From: Candidatus Hydrogenedentota bacterium
GTDB lineage: Bacteria; Hydrogenedentota; Hydrogenedentia; Hydrogenedentales; SLHB01
Direction of reading: 5' to 3'
Length of the DNA stretch: 64,000 bases
Assembly: GCA_029552745.1 (NCBI GenBank)
Contig: JAKPDK010000184.1
Coordinates: 248,001-312,000, forward strand
A program made the position numbers and the translations under genes. Positions 1-6,537 of the stretch are shown here, in pieces (the stretch's first letter is position 1; every line of letters begins with the position of its first letter). Below the pieces are notes generated by a model that searched no databases, was not told the DNA's origin, and saw only the letters and a list, made by a program, of their open reading frames with translations.

Positions 1-828
1 TCGCCGAACGAGGCGGCACAGATTAGCAAGGTCGCTGTTATCGAAGTGACTGTTCTGTTTGATAGTGATTTCGTGTATTTGCCCTAAGTTGAAGGTGTAC
101 TTGACGTCGTTGCGGCCAGCAATCAACATGATGCGACCGCGTGTTTTTGCTGCCGCGATAAGACGGTCTTCCATGCCCACGACCCCAGCTAGATCAAGTA
201 TGGCGTCAAATGAAAAGTCTTGGATATGATCGTCCCAGCCTGTTCCATTGCTATTAAAAACACACTCTGCAGCACCGATGCGTCTCGCCAGATCAAGCCG
301 GCGCTCATCGACATCACAAATAGTCACCGATGCGCCCATTGCATTGGCAATCTGAGCTGCTATTTGGCCAATGATTCCCGCGCCCACGACCAACACGCGT
401 TCTCCAAGTCGCAGATCAGCATTTCGGCAAGTGCGCATCGCTACACTCGCCATACCGAAGAGGGCGGCTTCCTTCGGGTCTATCTCCGGCGGTAGCTTTA
501 TATACAGCCAGTTCTCTGGGATCACGGCAAACTCAACATGGTCAGCGCTTGAGTAAATGACATCCCCAATTTTGATTTCCTTCACATCGGGACCCGTTTC
601 GATAACCCGTCCGACGTTCTGGTACCCCCACGTGGCGGGCAGATCCTCGTCTTTATGGGCATAGTTTCCGCCCAATAGATCATTGCGTTCCGTGCCATTC
701 GTCACCCCAGAAAACAACGTTTGCGTCTTAAATTGGTTTGCCGCTAGCGGGGGAGGATCCGGCCAGTTGTCAAGAAGCACTTTTTCCCGCTTCCCATCCT
801 GTCTCTTTCTCGTTACCAAGGCCTTCAT
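1..828 (-). CDS. MDR-family (alcohol dehydrogenase-like) oxidoreductase, 3' end off window
   Basis: The reverse-strand frame opens at ATG 828-826 and stays open for 276 codons to the window edge, so the C-terminus is missing. The N-terminal GroES-like half is followed by a Rossmann segment with VGAGIIG at residues 148-154 and an acidic residue at the next strand end (ICDVDE), typical of NAD(P)-dependent medium-chain dehydrogenases. The usual catalytic zinc motif GHE is replaced by GYQ (residues 68-70), and no four-cysteine structural zinc loop is visible, so this may be a zinc-independent member or act on a bound sugar or polyol. The substrate cannot be told. It is divergent from the flagellar operon and probably unrelated to it. 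Confidence 0.85.
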   Translation of the reverse strand, partial: MKALVTRKRQDGKREKVLLDNWPDPPPLAANQFKTQTLFSGVTNGTERNDLLGGNYAHKDEDLPATWGYQNVGRVIETGPDVKEIKIGDVIYSSADHVEFAVIPENWLYIKLPPEIDPKEAALFGMASVAMRTCRNADLRLGERVLVVGAGIIGQIAAQIANAMGASVTICDVDERRLDLARRIGAAECVFNSNGTGWDDHIQDFSFDAILDLAGVVGMEDRLIAAAKTRGRIMLIAGRNDVKYTFNLGQIHEITIKQNSHFDNSDLANLCRLVRR

Positions 829-890
829 CGTCCATAACCCTCAAACGTTCTACCGTGATACACCCGTTTTATAAACACGTAACAATGTAG

Positions 891-908
891 ACGTCGGCAC
901 ACCGACGT
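891..908. repeat. Inverted repeat ACGTCGG-CACA-CCGACGT
   Basis: A perfect 7-bp inverted repeat with a 4-nt spacer sits 63 bp upstream of the dehydrogenase start and about 470 bp upstream of the sigma-54 promoter. No T-run follows on either strand, so it is more likely an operator or a small hairpin than a terminator. The binding protein is unknown. Confidence 0.5.
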
Positions 909-1376
909 TCTTCCTGAATTTTACAGACGCAATTCCTGAAATCTAGGCAGACTGCTATTGGATTCAAAAGATTTCCTCGGACATACTGCTTCAATGCAAG
1001 AAAGAAATCAAATCCAACCGATGCAATACAGATAAAACAAGATAAAATAGGCCGTTTGCTTAAAAGTTTCGTGTATATTCTCCAGTTCCGTTTTTATTGT
1101 CTGGCGGCATCCTCTTCAGGGTGCTTTTTGGAGGCCTTCTCATACCCCCTAAAATCTTGAAAACCTCTAGTTCGTTTTTGCTAGTTTTACAGAGACTAAG
1201 AAAACTTTGCCGACTCAGAATTTCAAGAGACTGTTTATTTTGCCGCTTTTGGTTTTAATCAACGATAGGAAGAAATTGTCCCCTAGAGAGGAATAAACCT
1301 ACATCGGTTTGATCGCCTGCCCTGGCCAGACATAACTAACGCATTGATATAAAATAACTTAAGACTTGGTGTGTTT

Positions 1377-1392
1377 TGGCACGCGCGTTGCA
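1377..1392 (+). promoter_or_regulatory. Sigma-54 (RpoN) -24/-12 promoter for flgB
   Basis: TGGCACGCGCGTTGCA matches the sigma-54 consensus TGGCACG-N4-TTGCW at every conserved base, with exactly 10 nt between the invariant GG (-24) and GC (-12). Transcription would start near 1403, leaving about 45 nt of leader before the flgB GTG at 1449. Sigma-54 control of flagellar genes is established in several phyla. The activator is not in this window. Confidence 0.85.
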
Positions 1393-1448
1393 AGTCTTTA
1401 CCCGCCGGAGAACAGAAACCACAGAGTTTAGCGGAAAGGAGGGCAGAC

Positions 1449-1844
1449 GTGGCATCCTTCGCGGGGGTAGACATGATTCGCTTGCTTCAAGGCGCGATGA
1501 AAACGGCGGAAATGAATCACCGCGTTATAGCCAATAACGTTGCGAACGTGGACACACCCCATTTTACGCCGCAGCGGATGGACTTTCAGGAGACTCTGCG
1601 AGGCGTACTAGCGGGAGGGGACCGTATTTCGCTCCGCAAAACGCATCCCCGCCATCTAGACGCTTCGCGCAGCGTAGTAGGCATAAAAGCTCTTGCCAAC
1701 TCTTCGAAAAATGATTATAATAAAATTGACATTGACGAAGAAATGGCAAAACTGAGCGAGAACACAGGCCGTTACGTGATGTATAGTACCCTGATGGTCC
1801 GCTATTTCCGAAGCATACGGGATATGCTTAACAACGTAAGATGA
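1449..1844 (+). CDS. flgB: Flagellar basal-body rod protein FlgB
   Basis: 131 aa, the usual FlgB size. The proximal-rod signature is present near the N-terminus (NHRVIANNVANVDTPHFTPQ), and the C-terminal helix segment ends in FRSIRDMLNNVR. FlgB is an exported rod subunit that assembles on the MS ring with FlgC and FliE. The start is GTG 1449, preceded by AAGGAGGG at about 6 nt. A longer frame from 1371 runs through the sigma-54 promoter and is rejected. First gene of the flagellar cluster. Confidence 0.95.
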   Translation: MASFAGVDMIRLLQGAMKTAEMNHRVIANNVANVDTPHFTPQRMDFQETLRGVLAGGDRISLRKTHPRHLDASRSVVGIKALANSSKNDYNKIDIDEEMAKLSENTGRYVMYSTLMVRYFRSIRDMLNNVR

Positions 1845-1914
1845 CTTGATTTTCTGACAACAACAATATATAGTAAGACATAGTGAACAGACACAACTGA
1901 TTGGGATAAGGAAA

Positions 1915-2337
1915 ATGCTTGAGGCAATTTCTGCTCAAGATATTGCGGTGATGGGGTTAAAAGCCCAGCGAGTTCGCATGAACATCATCGCAAACAACAT
2001 TGCCAATTCCCAAACAACGCGCGCTCCCGGCACGGGCCAGGCTTTCAGGAGGCAGATGGTTCTACTGAAAGGGGAACCGATTAAACCCTGGCTTAGTAAT
2101 GAAAAGTATGGTGTCCGTGTTGCGCGAATTGTGTCTGACCCGTCGCCCTTACGCGAGGTGTACGACCCGGGACATCCTGATGCAAATGCGGATGGTATTG
2201 TGTCGTATCCCAATGTGGACTTGGCGATGGAAATGGTGGATTTGGTATCGGCTCAACGTGCGTATGACGCTAACATCGCTGTGATCCTCTCGGGTAAACG
2301 CATGACCCAACAAGCATTGGAGATCATTCGTGTATAA
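1915..2337 (+). CDS. flgC: Flagellar basal-body rod protein FlgC
   Basis: 140 aa, normal for FlgC. The N-terminus has the rod/hook motif NIIANNIANSQTTRAPGTG, and the C-terminus has NVDLAMEMVDLVSAQRAYDANIA-type sequence, both hallmarks of the FlgBC rod family. The ATG at 1915 follows AAGGAAA. It lies 70 nt after flgB. The protein forms part of the proximal rod and is exported by the flagellar type III apparatus. Confidence 0.97.
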   Translation: MLEAISAQDIAVMGLKAQRVRMNIIANNIANSQTTRAPGTGQAFRRQMVLLKGEPIKPWLSNEKYGVRVARIVSDPSPLREVYDPGHPDANADGIVSYPNVDLAMEMVDLVSAQRAYDANIAVILSGKRMTQQALEIIRV

Positions 2338-2365
2338 TGGACACAGGAAGAGGTGAGAAACGGCC

Positions 2366-2689
2366 ATGAGTGAGAATCCGTGCTACGGGGTGAACCCAAT
2401 ACGTCCCGAACGGGTACCATTCGATCCCGAAGTACCGCGCCCGGCGCGTACGGGGGCGACTTCTGCCCCGGGTAGTTTCAAAGAGGTGCTCTCTGAAACA
2501 ATCAAGACCGTGAATCGCCTTCAAGTTGAAGCCGACACGACCATTCAGAAAGTTGTTGCTGGCGAAATCAAGGATGTAACGGATGCGATGGTAGCGGTCG
2601 AAAAGGCGGACATTGCGTTTCAAACCATGTCCGTCTTGACGAACAAAATGATCGCCGCCTATCAGGAAATTATGCGCATGCAGGTGTAA
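2366..2689 (+). CDS. fliE: Flagellar hook-basal body protein FliE
   Basis: 107 aa. The conserved FliE core covers roughly residues 35-107: FKEVLSETIKTVN, then DVTDAMVAVEKADIAFQTM and the terminal YQEIMRMQV. FliE links the MS ring to the rod. The ATG follows GAGGTGAG at about 9 nt. It is 28 nt after flgC and completes the classical flgB-flgC-fliE trio. A long non-coding stretch separates it from fliF, which is unusual for this operon. Confidence 0.97.
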   Translation: MSENPCYGVNPIRPERVPFDPEVPRPARTGATSAPGSFKEVLSETIKTVNRLQVEADTTIQKVVAGEIKDVTDAMVAVEKADIAFQTMSVLTNKMIAAYQEIMRMQV

Positions 2690-3177
2690 GCGAAGGTAGG
2701 GCACGCCCGGTGTGAAATGGGACACACCGTGTGGGCTTTCTGAGGTGAGTGTGTCTGTGGATGTTCTCCGGAGGAACCTGCCCAACCTTCAAGGTTGTGC
2801 GGGAAATACGGGATACGGCGGTGTCCACCTCTCCCGTGAAAAAACATGGACACGACGATGGGGAGGTATGGCTCACGGTGCGAAAACCACCTCCACAACG
2901 TTGGCAGGGACGCATGGGCACATTCCTTCCCTAGCCTGCCGACAAGTAAGGAAAACGTCGGTAGGGACTCGAGCGGAGCAGAGAATTGAATCTTTATTTC
3001 ACGTGCGGGCTGCAAAGCTGTGTGCGGGAGGAAGTTTCAGCCGGTCTGGCAACCGGATGCGGGACATGAAAAGAACGGCGCTTGGCATACAAATCAGCAA
3101 GGAACCGGTTTTTTTCTTGGTTACGAGAACCCTGGATTTAAGGAATTTCCCCGGTTCCTAACACGAGGTGATGCGCC
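2690..3177 (+). ncRNA. Candidate structured leader RNA between fliE and fliF (class unknown)
   Basis: This 488-nt, GC-rich gap inside an otherwise tightly packed operon has no convincing ORF but is dense in inverted repeats. Paired arms are 2708-2714/2723-2729 (7 bp), 2783-2787/2793-2797 (5 bp), 2821-2827/2847-2853 (7 bp), 2935-2943/2957-2965 (9 bp with one GU), 3041-3045/3052-3056 (5 bp) and 3100-3108/3151-3159 (9 bp). Arm 2828-2834, in the loop of the third hairpin, can also pair with 2860-2866 as a pseudoknot or alternative fold. The last helix ends 5 nt before the fliF Shine-Dalgarno (3165-3170). I could not match it to the c-di-GMP, cobalamin, SAM, RNase P or tmRNA consensus. Function is inferred only from structure and position. 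Confidence 0.5.
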
Positions 3178-4524
3178 GTGTGGACATTCTTCCGACAACT
3201 TGCGGCAGGTATTGCCCAAACGTGGCAAAACCTATCGTTAAGCGCCCGCGTCAATATCATTTTGACCTTGATTGCTACCTTGGGGTTATTAGGGGCAGCT
3301 GTGTTCATAGGGGGCAGACCCCAATACACCACGCTGTACAGCGGGTTAGAAAAACCCGAGGAAATCAGTCAAATCCAAGCAATCTTAGCAGAAGAAGGCA
3401 TTCCGTATAAGTTCGCCGACGGAGGAACTACAATCAAAGTTCCGGACAAGTATGTCGGGCAGCTGCGGGTGGCTTTGCGCGCGAAAGGTTTGCCTTCTGT
3501 ACACGGACTGGCGCCGGGCTGGGATTTGTTGGACAAGCAGGGCATTTGGACCAGTCCTGAAGCGTACGCTACAAATAAACAACGTGCTATTCAGGGCGAA
3601 TTACAACGCATGCTGAATCAACTGGACTTTGTGGACAAGTCGTTTGTGTATATTCACGAAGCCAAAGAAAGCCTTTTCAAGAAGGACCAAAAGCCATCGG
3701 AAGCTGCCGTGACGCTAGCGGTTAACCGCCCGCCTACAAAAATGGAGATCGAAGCGGTTCTGGGCATCGTCTCCACCTTTGGGGGCGTCAATCTCGACCG
3801 GTCGCACATCACGTTGGCAACCACAGACGGTGTTTTGCTGCACAGTCCAGCCAAGGACGAAATTGCTCGTATTGCCAGTTCAAAACATGAGGTTATCGAG
3901 CAGCTCGAAAAACAAAGAGAACAAAAAATCGTTGATGCCTTCGCGCAACTTGGACGTCGCGTCATCCCCATGGTGAGCGCGAAACTGGATTTCAGCACAA
4001 AAGAAGTGTCCGAAGATTCCGTAAGTGAAGGTGCGGAGTTGAGTGTAAAAGAAACCTCTACGGAAACGACCACTACCGAGTCACTACCAGAGGGCCCGGC
4101 GGGTACGTATTCCAACCTACCCGAAGGTGTACCGGGACCGCGTACCACTCAGACAAGCGAAACCAACAAAGATACCCTCACCAACATGGAGCCTAGTCGA
4201 ACCCGGCGCGTAACACGAACGGACGCGGGAGATGTCTTGCAATATAAGGTCAGTGCGATAATCGATTGGGGCAATCGCCCCAAGTTGGACGAAAGCGGTA
4301 ATCCGACAGGGGAAGAAGAATACGGTCCCCCCAGTGAGGAAGAATTGGAACAATTCCGACGGTTCATCGCCAGTGCCGTAGGGCCTGAGGTCAAAGAAGA
4401 AGATGTCCATGTGTTTGCGCAAGCCTTCCAACTGGATCAGCTGAAAGAAGCAAAAGAAACATTTGCCGTGTTAGAACGCGCAACTTTAATTTCCGCTTTA
4501 GTACAATGGGGGGATATGTGCTAA
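3178..4524 (+). CDS. fliF: Flagellar MS-ring protein FliF, N-terminal portion (frame broken at 4507-4514)
   Basis: 448 codons from GTG 3178, with SD GAGGTG 7 nt upstream. The first membrane helix is at about residues 27-45. The YscJ/FliF ring-building motifs follow (YTTLYSGL, then LAPGWDLLDKQGIW and a KSFVYIHEAKESLF segment), and the FliF C-terminal domain extends to about residue 430. The frame then ends abruptly (LVQWGDMC-stop) just where the second membrane helix should begin. The missing helix and FliG-binding tail continue in another frame from 4506. Joined, the protein would be about 522 aa, a normal FliF length. FliF is the inner-membrane ring on which the flagellum is built. Confidence 0.93.
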   Translation: MWTFFRQLAAGIAQTWQNLSLSARVNIILTLIATLGLLGAAVFIGGRPQYTTLYSGLEKPEEISQIQAILAEEGIPYKFADGGTTIKVPDKYVGQLRVALRAKGLPSVHGLAPGWDLLDKQGIWTSPEAYATNKQRAIQGELQRMLNQLDFVDKSFVYIHEAKESLFKKDQKPSEAAVTLAVNRPPTKMEIEAVLGIVSTFGGVNLDRSHITLATTDGVLLHSPAKDEIARIASSKHEVIEQLEKQREQKIVDAFAQLGRRVIPMVSAKLDFSTKEVSEDSVSEGAELSVKETSTETTTTESLPEGPAGTYSNLPEGVPGPRTTQTSETNKDTLTNMEPSRTRRVTRTDAGDVLQYKVSAIIDWGNRPKLDESGNPTGEEEYGPPSEEELEQFRRFIASAVGPEVKEEDVHVFAQAFQLDQLKEAKETFAVLERATLISALVQWGDMC

Positions 4525-4745
4525 AAGCGGTATTGGTGCTTGTCGGATTTCTGCTGGCACGGCGTGCTATGCTTCGGATTATGGCGGCGACTCCAATTGA
4601 GGAGGAAGAAATGGAAGCGCCTAAGCCGAGTACAGCAGAAATGCGGAAGCGCCAAATCGCTGAGGAAGTGGAGAATCTATCTCAGCAACAACCCGAAGCC
4701 GTGGCATCTCTATTGCGAGCATGGATGACAGAAAGTGAAGAGTAG
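4506..4745 (+). CDS. fliF: FliF C-terminal portion: second TM helix and FliG-binding tail, in shifted frame
   Basis: 79 codons if read from the internal ATG at 4506. The sequence opens with a hydrophobic helix (VLKAVLVLVGFLLARR), then a charged linker, and ends in VASLLRAWMTESEE, which matches the FliF tail that docks on FliG. It is therefore the missing end of the preceding fliF frame and not an independent gene. No Shine-Dalgarno precedes 4506. Its last 11 nt overlap the fliG start, as is usual for an intact fliF-fliG junction. Confidence 0.85.
   Translation: MGGYVLKAVLVLVGFLLARRAMLRIMAATPIEEEEMEAPKPSTAEMRKRQIAEEVENLSQQQPEAVASLLRAWMTESEE
4507..4514 (+). other. Frameshift site in fliF at a run of six G
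   Basis: The sequence TGGGGGGA has G at 4508-4513. Upstream reads TGG GGG GAT. Continuing fliF requires GGG GGA TAT, a -1 shift of the ribosome or one extra G in the DNA. The possible causes are an assembly or sequencing indel in a homopolymer, a slippery-site -1 frameshift, or a phase-variable tract. Confidence 0.85.
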
Positions 4746-5778
4746 CGGTCAAAGTGCAAAACAAAAAGCTGCCAATCTCGACGGGAAAACCAAGGCGGCG
4801 ATTTTGTTAGCGTGCTTGGGGCCTGGGCCGGCAAGCCGCGTGCTTTCTAAAATGAGTCAGGACGAAATTGAGCAGCTGACGCTTGATTTGGCAAGTCTAG
4901 GGACCATTGAGCCCGAAGTGCGCGAGGCAGTGGTGGAAGAATTTCACCAGATGATGGTTGCGAACCGCTACGTGACTCAAGGTGGAATCGAGTATGCCCG
5001 CAATGTTCTTGAGTCCGCATTAGGACCAGAAAAGGCGCTTGAAATTCTGACACGTTTGCAAAGCAGTCTTCAGGAGGTGCCTTTTGAGTTTCTGAAACGT
5101 GCTGACCCAAGTCAAATTGTGAGTTTCATACAAGAAGAACACCCGCAGACGCTCGCTCTGATTCTGGCTCATTTGGAACCACAAACCGCTTCGGTTGTGC
5201 TCTCTTCGCTGCCCCAAGAAGTTAGGACGGAAGTTGTGATCCGCATTGCCAAAATGGACCGGACGCCTCCAGAGATCGTCCGGGAAGTCGAGAGAGTACT
5301 TGAGCGCAAAATGGCGTCGGTATTCAGCCAAGGATTCACGTTCGCCGGTGGCGTTAAGGATGTAGCAGAAATCTTGAACCGTATAGAACGCGGTACCGAA
5401 AAAGCTATTATGGCCGATTTGGAAGAGCGCGATCCGGAACTGGCTGACGAAATCTCGCGTTTGATGTTCACCTTTGACGATTTGATTCACGTGGACGACA
5501 GCGGCATTCAGAAAGCGCTCCGGGAAGTCGAGCAAAAAGACTTGGCGCTCGCACTAAAAGCTGCAAACGAAGAAGTCACAGAAAAAATCTTTCGCAACAT
5601 GTCCGAACGCGCAAGAGAACTCATAAAAGAAGAAATGGAGTTCATGGGTCCTGTGCGTCTACGTAACGTGGAAGAGGCGCAGCAGAAAATTGTTGCCGTC
5701 ATTCGAAGACTGGAAGAGGCGGGCGAGATTATTATTCAAGGTCGGGGCGGCGGCGGCGAGGACGAGATCATCGTATAG
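4735..5778 (+). CDS. fliG: Flagellar motor switch protein FliG
   Basis: 347 aa from GTG 4735, overlapping the end of fliF by 11 nt (translational coupling likely). The N-terminal domain, which binds FliF, is followed by a middle domain with the EHPQT signature at residues 135-139 (EEHPQTLALILAHL). The C-terminal torque domain begins near MFTFDDL, with the charged helices that face MotA. The tail is Gly-rich (RGGGGED), slightly unusual. FliG is the rotor element that contacts the stator. Confidence 0.97.
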   Translation: MKSSGQSAKQKAANLDGKTKAAILLACLGPGPASRVLSKMSQDEIEQLTLDLASLGTIEPEVREAVVEEFHQMMVANRYVTQGGIEYARNVLESALGPEKALEILTRLQSSLQEVPFEFLKRADPSQIVSFIQEEHPQTLALILAHLEPQTASVVLSSLPQEVRTEVVIRIAKMDRTPPEIVREVERVLERKMASVFSQGFTFAGGVKDVAEILNRIERGTEKAIMADLEERDPELADEISRLMFTFDDLIHVDDSGIQKALREVEQKDLALALKAANEEVTEKIFRNMSERARELIKEEMEFMGPVRLRNVEEAQQKIVAVIRRLEEAGEIIIQGRGGGGEDEIIV

Positions 5779-5815
5779 GTTCGCCCTTCTGGTTTTTTAA
5801 TCAAAAGGTGGAGTC

Positions 5816-5893
5816 ATGTTGCTGAAACAGCCAGCACACCAGAACATACCTTCATGGCAAAAATCATCAAAAACACGGATGCGAATTTCGTAG
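5816..5893 (+). CDS. Possible 25-aa upstream ORF overlapping the fliH start
   Basis: An ATG at 5816 sits behind a good Shine-Dalgarno (AAAAGGTGGAG), whereas the fliH ATG at 5854 has none. The ORF (MLLKQPAHQN... to stop at 5891-5893) is in a different frame and overlaps the first 40 nt of fliH. It may be a coupling peptide that delivers ribosomes to fliH, or a chance ORF. The peptide has no recognisable features. Confidence 0.3.
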   Translation: MLLKQPAHQNIPSWQKSSKTRMRIS

Positions 5894-6537
5894 ACTTCCA
5901 ACCCTATGAACATGCGCCCCTGGATCCTGCTCAGATGGGTGAAGGCGAAGCCGACGTCCCCATGACGCCGGAGATGCAAGCCGCCGCCATGCTTCAGGAG
6001 GCTAGAGCCCAAGCGGAACAGAAGGTACGAGAAGCGTATGAAGAGGGGTTCCGGCGGGGTATCGAAGCGGGCAAGAAGGAGTACCTGGAATCGGTGCAAA
6101 CCTCCGTGCAAGCGTTACGTCGGGCGGTTCTGGAAACTGAATCCGCAAAGGCTGCCTTGATTCAACGTTTTGAACAAGAGATTTTGGAAGTCAGCCGCGT
6201 CATCGTACAACGGATTTTGCACAGGGAAGCGCGGTCGGACAAGATGGCAATCGTGAAAGTCTTAAGAGCGGTGTTAGACCATCTCAGCGACAAACGTAAG
6301 CTTTCGATACATGTCAATCCCCAAGACGTAGAAATCCTCCGACGCGAGCAAACGGACATCTTCGACGCCCTTGTCGGAATGGAACACTTCGAGGTGGTTC
6401 CGGATAATAATGTGGCGCAAGGAGGCTGTCTTGTCGAAACAGAAAGCGCTTTTGTGGACGCTCAATTAGACACCCAACTGAACCGCATTCTCGATGTTCT
6501 TTGGGAGATTCCTTGTGAACAACCCCCGAAAGAGTGA
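5854..6537 (+). CDS. fliH: Flagellar assembly protein FliH
   Basis: 227 aa. A variable N-terminus is followed by a long Ala/Glu-rich coiled coil (MLQEARAQAEQKVREAYEEG) with the GxxxG-like helix (GFRRGIEAGKKE) typical of FliH. The C-terminal FliH/YscL domain follows (ILEVSRVIVQRILHREAR, then a NVAQGGCLVETESAFVDAQLD motif). FliH dimers regulate the FliI ATPase and tether it to the export gate. No clear RBS precedes ATG 5854; see the possible upstream ORF. It overlaps the fliI start by 23 nt. Confidence 0.93.
   Translation: MAKIIKNTDANFVDFQPYEHAPLDPAQMGEGEADVPMTPEMQAAAMLQEARAQAEQKVREAYEEGFRRGIEAGKKEYLESVQTSVQALRRAVLETESAKAALIQRFEQEILEVSRVIVQRILHREARSDKMAIVKVLRAVLDHLSDKRKLSIHVNPQDVEILRREQTDIFDALVGMEHFEVVPDNNVAQGGCLVETESAFVDAQLDTQLNRILDVLWEIPCEQPPKE

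Larger units (their letters stand above)
829..1448. other. Intergenic region upstream of the flagellar operon
   Basis: This 620-nt AT-rich gap lies between the divergent dehydrogenase and flgB. I see no convincing gene in it. It holds a 7-bp inverted repeat at 891-908 and a strong sigma-54 promoter at 1377-1392. The span between them is where an enhancer-binding activator for sigma-54 would be expected to bind, but I could not identify a specific site. Confidence 0.6.

Noticed and set aside
2990-3065. Possible c-di-GMP-I (GEMM) riboswitch upstream of fliF
   Set aside because: GCAAAGC and a GGT...ACC hairpin loosely recall the aptamer, but the conserved CACGCACAGGGCAAACC half and the GNRA receptor are absent.
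2712-3161. A 149-codon + strand ORF in the fliE-fliF gap
   Set aside because: No Shine-Dalgarno, no domain-like sequence, and it runs through several strong RNA helices. The open frame is best explained by base composition.
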